In this document: positions 54,660-63,921 of the stretch, one piece after another | How positions within the stretch are numbered: the first letter of the stretch is position 1 | How the letters are laid out: each line of letters starts with the position of its first letter | Origin: Paenibacillus sp. E222 | GTDB taxonomy: Bacteria > Bacillota > Bacilli > Paenibacillales > Paenibacillaceae | NCBI RefSeq assembly: GCF_013401555.1 | Contig: NZ_CP058552.1 | Location: forward strand, 2,108,001 to 2,172,000 | Length of the DNA: 64,000 nucleotides | Direction: 5' to 3' | Translations under genes and position numbers: made by a program | Notes under the pieces: generated by a model | Database searches by the model: none | Seen by the model: only the letters and a program-made list of their open reading frames with translations | Told to the model about the DNA's origin: nothing

Positions 54660-57452
54660 ATGACTGAAACTATGGTAACCGCCAGCAAAAGCCAATCCAA
54701 CAACCTGCTTCGGCGAGACGTGCGGTTCCTGGGCAACATACTCGGAGAAGTTCTTGTCCATCAAGGAGGCACGGAGCTTCTCGATATCGTTGAGAAGATT
54801 CGGGAAACGAGCAAATCGTTGCGTGCAGAGTTCTTGCCAGAACTTTATGCAGAGTTCAAAACGATGATCCAGGAATTAGACTCGGAAAATCGCCATCAGG
54901 TGATTCGAGCTTTTGCGATTTATTTTCAATTAGTTAACATTGCTGAACAAAACCATCGGATCCGGCGTAAACGGGATTATGAACGTTCTGCAGGGGATGC
55001 TGTGCAGCCAGGATCGATTGAAAAAGCAGTACAAGATCTGAAGGAACGCGGATTGTCTCACACGGAAGTAGAGGATATTCTAGACGAGTTATCGCTGGAA
55101 TTGGTGATGACAGCTCATCCAACCGAAGCCATGCGTCGGGTTATACTGGACATCCACAAACGGATATCCGAAGATGTCATGTCACTTGATAATCCTACGC
55201 TGACGTTGCGTGAACGTGAACAGTTGCGGGAGAAGCTGTTGAACGAAGTCATTACACTATGGCAGACTGATGAGCTTCGTGACCGTAAACCGACTGTGCT
55301 TGATGAAGTACGGAACGGAATGTATTACTTTCATGAAACGTTGTTCCATGTACTTCCGGATGTATACCAGGAGCTTGAACGCTGCCTGAATAAATTTTAT
55401 CCTGACCATGACTGGCATGTGCCGACGTATTTGCGGTTCGGTTCCTGGATCGGTGGAGACCGGGATGGAAATCCTTCGGTAACTTCAGATGTAACATGGC
55501 AGACACTGTTAATGCAGCGTAAGCTCGCTTTACGTGAGTATCAACGGATTATGATTGAACTTATGGGACATCTCAGCTTCAGCACGAACATCATCCACGT
55601 ATCGGATGAGCTGGTGCAGTCGATTGAGCAAGACCGTAGTTGTGTAACGTTGAAAAAAGTGGATATGTGGCGGAATGAAAAAGAGCCATATCGTATTAAA
55701 TTGGCTTATATGATTGCCAAGCTGAACAATGTTCTGGATGAGAACAAAGTAGGACAGCCTGACCGCTATGACAGCGCTCAAGGACTGATGGATGATCTGA
55801 TGATTATCGATCGCAGCCTGCGTCATCACTTTGCAGACTATGTAGCAGATACGACCATTCGCAAAATGATTCGTCAAGTGGAGCTGTTCGGTTTCCATAC
55901 AGCTGCATTGGATGTGCGTCAGCATAGTAAAGAGCATGAAAATGCGATGTCGGAGATTTTGGCCAAAATGAACATCGTAGAAGATTATGCTCGTTTGACG
56001 GAAGATGGAAAAATCGATTTACTGGCTCGTTTGCTGGATGATCCTCGTCCACTGACTTCCCCTTATCATCAGTACACAGAGGGGACCAAAGAATGTCTGG
56101 ATGTATTCCGTACGATCAAACGTGCTCAGAGTGAGTTTGGGGCCGGTTGTATCACAAGCTACCTGATTAGTATGACCCAAGGAGCAAGTGATCTGCTTGA
56201 GGTTATGGTATTTGCCAAAGAAGTAGGTTTGTTCCGCAAAGAACATAACGGTGAAGTGGTATCTACGCTTCAAGCGGTTCCACTGTTTGAAACGATTGAT
56301 GATCTTCATGCCGCTTCGGAAATTATGGAGAAGCTGTTCAACCTTCCGGTATATCGCGCAAGTGTGAGCGGGCGGAATGAACTGCATGAAATCATGTTGG
56401 GCTACTCGGACAGCAACAAGGATGGCGGGGTTGTTACAGCCAACTGGGAGCTGCGTGTAGCGATGAATGCCATCACCGATGTTGGTAATAAACACGGCGT
56501 TAAGCTGAAGTTCTTCCATGGTAGAGGTGGGGCGCTCGGACGTGGAGGCATGCCTCTCAACCGCAGTATTCTTGCTCAACCACCACACACCATTGGTGGG
56601 GGGATCAAGATTACAGAGCAGGGTGAGGTTATCTCTTCCCGTTATTCCCTTCAGGGAATTGCATACCGCAGTCTTGAGCAGGCTACATCAGCTTTGATTA
56701 CAGCTGCATTAAACGGTCTGGAGCCGCAAGAGTCGGCATCAGAGCGTCATTGGGATAGCATCATCAAAGATATTTCCGAAGTATCCCTGACCAAATACCA
56801 GGATCTTATTTTCCGTGATCCAGACTTCTTTACCTTCTTCAAGGAATCGACACCGCTGCCTGAGGTTGGGGAACTGAATATTGGTTCACGTCCATCCAAA
56901 CGGAAAAACAGCGACAAGTTCGAGGATTTGAGAGCGATCCCTTGGGTATTTGCCTGGACCCAAAGTCGTTATCTGCTTCCCGCATGGTATGCGGCAGGAA
57001 CGGGACTGCAAAGCTACTATCAGGATAAAGAAGAAAATCTGGTTGTCCTGAAAGAAATGTATGAAAACTTCCCATTCTTCCGTACACTAATTGATACGGT
57101 GCAGATGGCTGTTGCCAAAGCAGATCTGGTTATTGCGAAGGAATACTCAGCCATGACTTCCAATGAGGAAGCACGTGATCGCATCTATGGTCAGATTGAA
57201 TCGGAATTCAAGCTCACCAAAGAGCTGATTCTGAAAATTACCGGAGAAGCTGAAATTCTGGATGATGTACCGGTAATTCAAGAGTCGATCCGACTGCGTA
57301 ATCCGTATGTCGATCCTTTGTCCTACATGCAGGTCCAACTTCTGAGTGAGCTCAGAGACATGCGTGAGCGCGGCGAGGACGACACAGAGTTGCTGCGAGA
57401 AGTGTTGCTTACGATTAACGGCATTGCTGCAGGGCTTCGGAATACGGGCTGA
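54660..57452 (+). CDS. ppc: Phosphoenolpyruvate carboxylase
   Basis: 930 residues. Carboxylates PEP to oxaloacetate, an anaplerotic step that B. subtilis does with pyruvate carboxylase instead. Active-site motifs are complete: TAHPTEAMRR (catalytic His), GSWIGGDRDGNPSV, GYSDSNKDGG, FHGRGGALGRGG and QPPHTIGGGIKITEQGEV; the C-terminus ends NGIAAGLRNTG, the conserved terminus. I use ATG 54660 (MTETMVTASK), which follows GGGAGGAT; the frame is open to 54594 but without a site. It is a single-gene unit between the tRNA cluster terminator and its own terminator. Confidence 0.96.
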   Translation: MTETMVTASKSQSNNLLRRDVRFLGNILGEVLVHQGGTELLDIVEKIRETSKSLRAEFLPELYAEFKTMIQELDSENRHQVIRAFAIYFQLVNIAEQNHRIRRKRDYERSAGDAVQPGSIEKAVQDLKERGLSHTEVEDILDELSLELVMTAHPTEAMRRVILDIHKRISEDVMSLDNPTLTLREREQLREKLLNEVITLWQTDELRDRKPTVLDEVRNGMYYFHETLFHVLPDVYQELERCLNKFYPDHDWHVPTYLRFGSWIGGDRDGNPSVTSDVTWQTLLMQRKLALREYQRIMIELMGHLSFSTNIIHVSDELVQSIEQDRSCVTLKKVDMWRNEKEPYRIKLAYMIAKLNNVLDENKVGQPDRYDSAQGLMDDLMIIDRSLRHHFADYVADTTIRKMIRQVELFGFHTAALDVRQHSKEHENAMSEILAKMNIVEDYARLTEDGKIDLLARLLDDPRPLTSPYHQYTEGTKECLDVFRTIKRAQSEFGAGCITSYLISMTQGASDLLEVMVFAKEVGLFRKEHNGEVVSTLQAVPLFETIDDLHAASEIMEKLFNLPVYRASVSGRNELHEIMLGYSDSNKDGGVVTANWELRVAMNAITDVGNKHGVKLKFFHGRGGALGRGGMPLNRSILAQPPHTIGGGIKITEQGEVISSRYSLQGIAYRSLEQATSALITAALNGLEPQESASERHWDSIIKDISEVSLTKYQDLIFRDPDFFTFFKESTPLPEVGELNIGSRPSKRKNSDKFEDLRAIPWVFAWTQSRYLLPAWYAAGTGLQSYYQDKEENLVVLKEMYENFPFFRTLIDTVQMAVAKADLVIAKEYSAMTSNEEARDRIYGQIESEFKLTKELILKITGEAEILDDVPVIQESIRLRNPYVDPLSYMQVQLLSELRDMRERGEDDTELLREVLLTINGIAAGLRNTG

Positions 57453-57543
57453 TCATTAACCTGCTTAACCATAAATGAAGTGAATTTTCCAGCCAAACAG
57501 ATAGCAAAAAGCTTAATTCTCTCCTCAACTCGAGTGAGAGATG

Positions 57544-57575
57544 AAACGGGACTCCTTCGGGAGTTCCCGTTTTTA
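57544..57575 (+). terminator. Intrinsic terminator after ppc
   Basis: AAACGGGACTCC-TTCG-GGAGTTCCCGTTTTT: a stem with one bulge, a TTCG loop and a T-run. It lies 90 bases after ppc. Confidence 0.8.
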
Positions 57576-57708
57576 CTGTTTTTGGCGGATATTTTCCGGC
57601 ACAGTCTTGATTTTTGACCAAAGTTGATTTACGATTTGATTGGTGAATTACAAGTGTGGACGGGTATCAGAAGGCGGAAGACCCATCAGCATGTCTGGGG
57701 GAATAAGG

Positions 57709-58275
57709 GTGGACAATTTGGAGAACAGGCTTGTTAAGCTGGTACTGAAGGGTGACCAGCGGGCCTTTGCAGAAATCGTTGAATTATACAAGGACAAGCT
57801 GTTTCATCTGGCATACCGGATGCTGAACAATCGTCATGAAGCCGAAGACGTTGTACAGGAGACGTTTTTGCGTGTGTTTCGCAATATGGAAAAGTATGAT
57901 CCGAATCAGAAGTTCTCAACCTGGATATACCGGATTGCAACCAATCTGTGTATTGACCGCTTACGGCGGAAAAAACCTTCTTATTCATTGGATGCAGAGC
58001 TGAATGATCAGGAAGGATCTGACGGTTATGCGATGCTTCCAAGCGATGATCGTACACCAGAGAGTGAAGCACTTTTGTCTGAAACACAGACACTAATCCG
58101 TGAAGCGATTGACAGTTTGCCGGCCAAGTATAAATCAGTCATGATTTTGAGATATTTACAGGACTTGTCGCTACAGGAAATCAGTGATGTGACAGGTATG
58201 CCCGTAACAACGATTAAAACTCGTGTTCATCGGGGTCGTGATTTTTTGCGTAAAAAACTGGAGTATAAGTTGTAA
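57709..58275 (+). CDS. sigW: ECF RNA polymerase sigma factor SigW
   Basis: 188 residues, group IV sigma factor of the cell-envelope stress response. Region 2 runs from DQRAFAEIVELYKDKLFHLAYRML through AEDVVQETFLRVFRNM and FSTWIYRIATNLCIDRLRRKK; region 4 has LPAKYKSVMILRYLQDLSLQEI and TTIKTRVHRGRDFLRKKL. GTG 57709 gives the family N-terminus and follows GGGGGA; in-frame starts at 57640 and 57691 are less likely. It is followed, after a 135-base gap, by its anti-sigma gene. I found no SigW-type promoter upstream of sigW itself. Confidence 0.92.
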   Translation: MDNLENRLVKLVLKGDQRAFAEIVELYKDKLFHLAYRMLNNRHEAEDVVQETFLRVFRNMEKYDPNQKFSTWIYRIATNLCIDRLRRKKPSYSLDAELNDQEGSDGYAMLPSDDRTPESEALLSETQTLIREAIDSLPAKYKSVMILRYLQDLSLQEISDVTGMPVTTIKTRVHRGRDFLRKKLEYKL

Positions 58276-58308
58276 ATGGTTAACGTCTTTATTTTGGGCG
58301 AAATTATT

Positions 58309-58334
58309 TGAAACATATCCGAAACGGATGCGTA
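58309..58334 (+). promoter_or_regulatory. SigW-type ECF promoter upstream of rsiW
   Basis: TGAAAC at 58309-58314, a 16-base spacer and CGTA at 58331-58334 match the SigW/ECF consensus TGAAAC-N16-CGTA exactly. It lies between sigW and rsiW, 77 bases before the rsiW start. Confidence 0.7.
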
Positions 58335-58410
58335 TGTAATGTATGCAAGTCTTATGCGTGCTTTTTGGCGATGCAAGGACTAAGTGATCTAAGAAAGGAT
58401 TGGCTCTCAT

Positions 58411-59025
58411 ATGGATTGCAACTCGGCCGTCTCTTTAATGCATGAATGTTTGGATGAGTCGTTGTCCCCGGCCCAGAAGGTTGAACTGAAAAGTCACCTT
58501 GTGACCTGTCCGGATTGTCGCATGCGCTTTAAAGAGTTGGAACAGACGGAAATGCTACTCTTTGCCATGAAACACTATTCACCGTCTGCCTCGGATGAGC
58601 TGACCAATCGAATTATGAATGCTCTGCCCCAGCCCAAGAGACAGCAAGTATGGCTCAAATGGGTCAAAGGACATCCCGCGCTGACGGCGGCAGCCTTCTT
58701 TTTGGTCGTGATGCTCTTTAGCGCCTGGAATTTCTGGAATCAGAATAACGAAATGGTCGTTAAGGGAAATAATCTGGACCAGATCGTGATTGAAGGAAAC
58801 ACGGTTATTGTTCCGGAGGGCAAGTCCATTGCTGGCGATCTTACGATAGAGAATGGAACTGCTCAGGTATACGGTGATGTAAATGGCAATCTAACGGTCA
58901 TCGACGGACAGTTGTTTCAGGCCTCAACGGCACATATTTCCGGTCAGGTGAAAAGTATTGATCAGGCGCTGGACTGGTTCTGGTACAAAATAACCAATAT
59001 GGTAAATGAAGTGGCTTATCGCTAA
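58411..59025 (+). CDS. rsiW: Anti-sigma-W factor RsiW
   Basis: 204 residues. An N-terminal zinc anti-sigma domain (residues ~1-50) carries the HxxxCxxC motif in SHLVTCPDC; a single membrane helix spans ~91-111 (ALTAAAFFLVVMLFSAWNFW). The extracytoplasmic part contains short beta repeats (VIEGNTVIVPEGKSIAGDL then GTAQVYGDVNGNL), which Bacillus RsiW also shows. It holds SigW at the membrane until proteolysis by site-1 (PrsW) and site-2 (RasP) proteases. ATG 58411 follows AAAGGA. A terminator follows. Confidence 0.9.
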   Translation: MDCNSAVSLMHECLDESLSPAQKVELKSHLVTCPDCRMRFKELEQTEMLLFAMKHYSPSASDELTNRIMNALPQPKRQQVWLKWVKGHPALTAAAFFLVVMLFSAWNFWNQNNEMVVKGNNLDQIVIEGNTVIVPEGKSIAGDLTIENGTAQVYGDVNGNLTVIDGQLFQASTAHISGQVKSIDQALDWFWYKITNMVNEVAYR

Positions 59026-59060
59026 AACAGGGTGAATTCTTCAATGGTATATACCAAGCA

Positions 59061-59094
59061 GGGTACCTCCAGATTGCTGGGGTACTCTTTTTTT
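59061..59094 (+). terminator. Intrinsic terminator after rsiW
   Basis: GTACCTCCAG (59063-59072) and CTGGGGTAC (59077-59085) form a stem with one bulged T, followed by TCTTTTTTT. Confidence 0.8.
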
Positions 59095-59157
59095 ATCTGA
59101 TGAATTTGTAATTTATGGGATTTGTGTTGTTTCTGCGCAGTTTGTGACTCCCGTAAC

Positions 59158-59184
59158 TTGCAACCTGAACGTTAACGTTATAAC
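59158..59184 (+). promoter_or_regulatory. Candidate promoter and palindrome upstream of cdaA
   Basis: TTGCAA at 59158-59163 and TATAAC at 59179-59184 with a short 15-base spacer. The spacer contains the perfect 12-bp palindrome AACGTTAACGTT (59168-59179). The remaining sequence to 59451 has no supported gene or recognised riboswitch. Confidence 0.35.
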
Positions 59185-59451
59185 CTAGATACTAAAGAGA
59201 ACATACTACTACATATAGATAAGCTTTTTGCATAAATCCAAAGAGCGTCTTTTAATCAGCAAAATATAGATCGAAATGATTCTATACGTCTATACGCTGG
59301 TTGGATCGGAGGCTGCTTCTTGGCCAACTTTTGTACTTGAGGACGAGCCTGAATGGATCATGCAAATGCGAAAAAAAAGGATTATTTAAATCCTAATGGG
59401 TTAATATGAGAGCAGGGTTTACTCATCAATGGGGATAGCGGGGGCTGGCTT

Positions 59452-60291
59452 ATGAACTATTTTGCTGACTTAACGTGGAAAGAGTCCATTAAGGACGTTA
59501 TCGATATATTGATCGTTACCTATATTATGTACAAATTGATTTTGCTTGTGCGGGGTACCCGTGCGGTTCAGCTGCTCAAAGGTATTTTGTTCCTTGTGGT
59601 GATCTGGGCACTAAGTACGTGGCTAAACCTCTATACACTCAAATGGCTGATGAACCAGATGTTTACGTTTGGTGTCGTTGCGGTCTTTATTATTTTTCAA
59701 CCGGAACTGCGTCGTGGTCTGGAGCAATTGGGTCGTGGCAAGCTGTTTGGACGCTCGGCAGCAGCAAGTGATGAAGAATTAACGGTGTTAATTGGTGAGA
59801 TTATTAAGTCCGTAAATTATTTGTCACGGCGTAAAATTGGTGCATTGGTTGTATTCGAACGGGAAACGGGTCTGAACGATTACACAGAGTCCGGCATCCA
59901 GATGCAATCACTGGTCAGCTCAGAGCTGATGATTAACATTTTTATTCCGAATACACCGCTCCATGATGGAGCCGTCATTATACAGGGCAAACAGATTTCG
60001 GCGGCAGCCTGTTATTTGCCTTTGTCCGAGAATCCGTTTATTAGTAAAGAGTTAGGAACGCGTCACCGTGCAGCAATCGGGATTACCGAGGTTGCGGATG
60101 CGATCTGTTTGGTTGTTTCGGAGGAGACAGGACAAGTGTCGCTTGCGATGAATGGACAGGTTGTTCGTGATATTAAGGAAGAATCACTGATCGCCAAACT
60201 ATACGAAGAATTGCGTCCAACATCCAATCTAACTAAAAAGAATGGTTGGACTACCTTCTGGAAACGGAAGGGGGGACGTAAAAATGGATAA
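59452..60291 (+). CDS. cdaA: Diadenylate cyclase CdaA
   Basis: 279 residues. Membrane-bound c-di-AMP synthase. About three N-terminal helices (residues ~15-80, for example VIDILIVTYIMYKLILLV and GILFLVVIWALSTWL) precede the DAC domain, which has the DGA motif in PLHDGAVIIQ and the RHR motif in GTRHRAAIG. c-di-AMP controls potassium/osmolyte balance and indirectly the cell wall. ATG 59452 follows GGGGG. Its end overlaps cdaR by 8 bases. cdaA-cdaR-glmM is a conserved Firmicutes operon in which CdaR and GlmM regulate CdaA. Confidence 0.96.
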   Translation: MNYFADLTWKESIKDVIDILIVTYIMYKLILLVRGTRAVQLLKGILFLVVIWALSTWLNLYTLKWLMNQMFTFGVVAVFIIFQPELRRGLEQLGRGKLFGRSAAASDEELTVLIGEIIKSVNYLSRRKIGALVVFERETGLNDYTESGIQMQSLVSSELMINIFIPNTPLHDGAVIIQGKQISAAACYLPLSENPFISKELGTRHRAAIGITEVADAICLVVSEETGQVSLAMNGQVVRDIKEESLIAKLYEELRPTSNLTKKNGWTTFWKRKGGRKNG

Positions 60292-61765
60292 ATGGTTCAA
60301 CAACAACAATTTTGCCAAGATTCTTGCCCTGGCGGTGAGTTTGTTGCTCTGGTTCATGATACATCTGGATGAAGTACCAACTACGCCAACAATCTCGACG
60401 GGGACGACCAATAAGGTTGTGGAGCGCACTGTGCCTGTTCAGCCTTATGGACTCGACAGTAACTCCTACGTGCTCACTTCATTAAGTACGGATGAGGTCC
60501 GTCTGGAGATTAAAGGGCAGCGTTCAATGTTAACTTCGATTTTTACGAATGATGATTATAAAGTGCTAGTGGATCTTAGTCAGGTGAAGGATGGATCCAA
60601 TACACTGCCACTGGTGCCTGATCTGCCTTCCGGGGTTGAGGTAGTCAGCATGGAGCCTTCCATGGTTACGGTCAACGTGGAAAAATTGGGCACCAAATCG
60701 TTTAATGTGAATATTGTACCCGAAGGAGAACCATCCGCCGGATACAACGCTGGAACGCCTGTTGTTGAGCCTTCAGGTCCAGTTAAGGTAACTCTGCCGG
60801 AAGGGCAGCTTGACGCCGTAGCGAAGGTTCAGGGCAGTGTGAGCGTGAAGGATGCGAAGGATGACGTGACGCAGAAAAAAGTGAAGCTTCAGGCGTATGA
60901 TGCGGAAGGCAAGGTCATTGAAAATGCGATTGTTACACCAGAAACCGTAGAAGTCCGTATTCCGGTCAGTCAGCCCTATACAACTGTGCCCTTAAGAATC
61001 AAATATTCGGGACAGCTGCCGGAGGGAATGGTGCTCTCCACGGTTGAGCCAAGCGTGAAAGAAGTCTCGGTTTACGGAACTGAGGATGCGCTTGCGGGTA
61101 TACAGTCCTACGACCAAGTAACCCTTGATCTTACACAGTTCGATGAGGCAGGGACGTCGACAGTTAACGTGGACTTGACGCCGCCTCCCGGTTTTGAGAA
61201 AATCGAGCCTAGTTCGATTCAGCTTAAGGTGACGGTATCGCCTTACGATGAGCTTCAGGAGACGACCAAAGTCTTTTCGAACGTACCTATCACGCTTGCT
61301 GGTGCGGGGAACGGGCTGGAAGGGGTACTGGTTACTCCCAAAAGTGGTGGCTTGAATATTACGCTTAGAGGATCTTCAACGATGCTTGAAGGTCTAAGTA
61401 GTGATGATATCAAGTTGACTGCGGATCTTGCTGGACTTGCGGTAGGCACGCATGAAATAAAGCTTGAGGCTGACTTGCCTCGTTTTGCCAAACTGGATGA
61501 GTCATCAGTTGATCTTAGTGCTACCGTCAAAATCAGCGAAAAAGCTGATGATACAACGGTTGCTCCCGGCGAAGATCCGAACGATGAAGGGACTGTGGGG
61601 CCTGAGCCTTCACCAGCCGAAGTCGAGAATGGAGATACCGAAACTGCTCCTGGAGAAGAAGAAACAGAATCGAATACGGACAATCAGGAGCAGAGCCAGC
61701 AGGGGAATAACAGTCGAGGTAACTCTAATAACAGCGGCAGCAGTAATAATGGCTCCAATCCGTAA
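60284..61765 (+). CDS. cdaR: CdaA regulatory protein CdaR (YbbR-domain)
   Basis: 493 residues. One N-terminal membrane helix (FAKILALAVSLLLWFMIHL, residues ~9-27), then four YbbR repeats outside the membrane (first near DEVRLEIKGQRSMLTSI). The last ~70 residues are an acidic, Asn/Ser/Gly-rich low-complexity tail. CdaR binds CdaA and tunes its activity. ATG 60284 follows GGGGGGA and overlaps cdaA by 8 bases; a GTG-free extension upstream is not used. Confidence 0.93.
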   Translation: MDKWFNNNNFAKILALAVSLLLWFMIHLDEVPTTPTISTGTTNKVVERTVPVQPYGLDSNSYVLTSLSTDEVRLEIKGQRSMLTSIFTNDDYKVLVDLSQVKDGSNTLPLVPDLPSGVEVVSMEPSMVTVNVEKLGTKSFNVNIVPEGEPSAGYNAGTPVVEPSGPVKVTLPEGQLDAVAKVQGSVSVKDAKDDVTQKKVKLQAYDAEGKVIENAIVTPETVEVRIPVSQPYTTVPLRIKYSGQLPEGMVLSTVEPSVKEVSVYGTEDALAGIQSYDQVTLDLTQFDEAGTSTVNVDLTPPPGFEKIEPSSIQLKVTVSPYDELQETTKVFSNVPITLAGAGNGLEGVLVTPKSGGLNITLRGSSTMLEGLSSDDIKLTADLAGLAVGTHEIKLEADLPRFAKLDESSVDLSATVKISEKADDTTVAPGEDPNDEGTVGPEPSPAEVENGDTETAPGEEETESNTDNQEQSQQGNNSRGNSNNSGSSNNGSNP

Positions 61766-61839
61766 AAGAACATGTTCAATTCAGAAATTTAAAAATAACG
61801 TTTATGCTCTTATATGATGCGAATAGAAGGAGTTAGATC

Positions 61840-63180
61840 ATGGGGAAATATTTTGGTACAGACGGCGTAAGAGGTGTTGCCAATAAAGAGTTGACGGCGG
61901 AGCTGGCTTACAGCATCGGGCGTTGTGGTGGTTATGTGCTTGCAGGGGGTGTGGAAAGACCAAAAGTGGTTATCGGTATGGATACCCGAATCTCGGGGCT
62001 TATGCTGGAATCCGCACTGGTTGCAGGTTTGCTGTCCATTGGCGCCGATGTAATTCGTCTGGGCGTTGTATCCACTCCTGGAGTGGCGTATATTGCTCGT
62101 CTGCTGAAAGCCGATGCAGGGGTAATGATCTCGGCTTCCCACAATCCGGTTGAGGATAATGGAATCAAATTTTTTGGGGGAGATGGCTTCAAACTCTCGG
62201 ATGAGACGGAGAACCGGATCGAAGAACTGATGGATGCAGAAACGGATCAATTGCCGCGCCCTGTAGGTGGTGGTTTGGGTACCGTTACTGTGGATGAAGA
62301 ATCCCGTTATCGTTATTTGGACTATCTGAAAACTACGGTAAATGAATCGTTCTCAGGACTCAAAATTGTTCTGGACTGCGCTAACGGAGCAGCTTATGAG
62401 CTTGCACCCAAATTGTTCAGAGAACTTGGTGCAGAAGTCATTGCCATTGGCGCTGAGCCTAACGGCCTGAATATCAATGAGCAATGCGGGTCAACTCACC
62501 CGGAGCATTTGAAGCAAGAGGTGCTGAAACATAAAGCTGATCTGGGCCTTGCTTTTGACGGGGATGCGGATCGTCTGATTGCGATTGATGAGACAGGCGC
62601 TGAGGTCGATGGTGACTTTATTCTGTGTATCTGCGGTGATGCGATGAATCGTGCAGGCAAGCTGAAAGACAGTACCGTGGTATCTACCGTAATGAGTAAC
62701 ATCGGATTCTACAAAGCAACGGAGAAGCTGGCACTGAAAACAGCAAAGACTGCCGTGGGTGACCGTTATGTGATGGAAGAAATGCGCCGTGGGGGTTATA
62801 ACCTGGGTGGAGAGCAATCCGGACATGTTATTTTCCTGGATTACAATACAACAGGCGATGGCATGCTGACAGCGATCCAGCTCGTGGACACGATGAAGGC
62901 TTCTGGTAAAAAACTGAGTGAACTTAAGGCGCTGATGACCCAGTACCCACAAGTATTGGTGAACGTGCGTGTTGAAGATAAGAGCAAATACGAGGGCAAT
63001 TCTGCGATTGAGCAGGCGATTGCTACAGTGGAGCAGCATCTGGGCGATAATGGACGTGTACTTGTACGTGCGTCCGGGACTGAATCCCTGATCCGCGTTA
63101 TGGCGGAAGGACCAGACAAGGATGAACTTGAACAATTCGTATCTCAAATTGCAGATGTTGTGCAAAAAGAACTGGTATAG
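61840..63180 (+). CDS. glmM: Phosphoglucosamine mutase
   Basis: 446 residues. Converts glucosamine-6-P to glucosamine-1-P for UDP-GlcNAc synthesis. It begins [18 protein letters not shown]. The phosphoserine loop is [17 protein letters not shown]; the metal-binding loop is DGDADRL; the sugar-binding loop is [10 protein letters not shown]; and [12 protein letters not shown] is the phosphate-binding site. ATG 61840 follows AGAAGGAG. Third gene of the cdaA-cdaR-glmM set; glmS follows with its own promoter and ribozyme. Confidence 0.97.
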   Translation: MGKYFGTDGVRGVANKELTAELAYSIGRCGGYVLAGGVERPKVVIGMDTRISGLMLESALVAGLLSIGADVIRLGVVSTPGVAYIARLLKADAGVMISASHNPVEDNGIKFFGGDGFKLSDETENRIEELMDAETDQLPRPVGGGLGTVTVDEESRYRYLDYLKTTVNESFSGLKIVLDCANGAAYELAPKLFRELGAEVIAIGAEPNGLNINEQCGSTHPEHLKQEVLKHKADLGLAFDGDADRLIAIDETGAEVDGDFILCICGDAMNRAGKLKDSTVVSTVMSNIGFYKATEKLALKTAKTAVGDRYVMEEMRRGGYNLGGEQSGHVIFLDYNTTGDGMLTAIQLVDTMKASGKKLSELKALMTQYPQVLVNVRVEDKSKYEGNSAIEQAIATVEQHLGDNGRVLVRASGTESLIRVMAEGPDKDELEQFVSQIADVVQKELV

Positions 63181-63368
63181 GACCTGATCGATACGCCTTC
63201 CAAACACAGTTGTTTCAAGGGAATCACTGTCTCATAAGGTTTAATCTAACAGGGTTTATGCCATACAAACCCATATTCCTACGTCCCGGCCTAGTGAGAC
63301 CATGGGTCTGTTTATACGGTCGGGATTGTGGGTAAATATGCCGAAATTGTCACAGGTACTTTGCTCCA
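63181..63368. other. Hairpin-rich gap after glmM
   Basis: Contains GGGTTT-ATGCCATAC-AAACCC (63252-63272) and TCCCGGCC/GGTCGGGA enclosing AGACC/GGTCT (63284-63326). Neither is followed by a T-tract, so I do not call a terminator. No gene. Confidence 0.4.
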
Positions 63369-63397
63369 TTGCAAAATGAACCTAACGTGCATATAAT
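63369..63397 (+). promoter_or_regulatory. SigA promoter of glmS
   Basis: TTGCAA at 63369-63374 and consensus TATAAT at 63392-63397, 17-base spacer. Transcription would start about 50 bases before the ribozyme cleavage site. Confidence 0.65.
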
Positions 63398-63453
63398 GAG
63401 TGGAGTCGTCATTCAGACACAGAAAGTGAGGATCGTAAGGTATTAGTTACACA

Positions 63454-63735
63454 AGCGCCAGAGCTTGAAGTTGCGCGGGAAGGATTTTGATCGGTATGAA
63501 TCTTGAAACAATGAAGATGATACTGAGCAAGATCGACGGCAATCAAGCTGACGAGGTGGAGGTGTTCGGATTGTTCGGCGGGGACCTCCCGGTGATGCAC
63601 CAGAGCCGTAAATCGGATTGCGGAAAATGGATGGGTGACTGTCCACACAACGCGCCGGTAGGTGCAGAGTCAACTAAAATTCAAATGAATGTGCGCGAAG
63701 AGCGTGAACAGTGCGCGGACGGGAAAATGATGTAC
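63454..63735 (+). ncRNA. glmS ribozyme (glucosamine-6-phosphate-responsive self-cleaving RNA)
   Basis: Recognised from core sequence and order. AAGCGCC places the cut between A63454 and G63455. P1/P2 pairing AGCTTGA (63462-63468) with TCAAGCT (63543-63549) leads directly into GACGAGG. TTCGGCGGGGACCTCCCGG (63574-63592) matches the central core, GGTG-ATG-CACC follows, and GCGGACGGGAAAATGATG closes the 3' domain. In the family, GlcN6P triggers cleavage and mRNA decay, lowering GlmS. The arm between the P1 halves is about 74 nt, far longer than in Bacillus. The 3' boundary is approximate. Confidence 0.88.
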
Positions 63736-63921
63736 ATTCATGATTGCATCTAATAACAGCTTATGACTGCGGGGCGGCAAGAGGCTGCTCTGATCATTGA
63801 TAATTGAATAATTGAAAGTTTTCATGATACGTTAGGCAATCATTTTCATTTTTCCGATAGGCCGTGCCAGCCTGTTTCTCTTCGTGACACAGTATTCATA
63901 TACAATCGGAGGAAATAAACT

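Noticed and set aside
57542..57567. TGAAAC at 57542 as a SigW promoter for sigW.
   Set aside because: No CGT follows at the required 16-base spacing, and the motif is part of the ppc terminator stem.
58751..58985. Bactofilin-like beta repeats at the C-terminus of RsiW as a novel fusion.
   Set aside because: Bacillus RsiW has the same kind of VPEG...GD...NG repeats, so this is a family feature.
63487..63753. An open frame of 88 codons between glmM and glmS that could be called a small Cys-containing protein.
   Set aside because: It lies wholly within the glmS ribozyme, whose conserved core explains the sequence; its best ATG (63496) is in the P1 arm.
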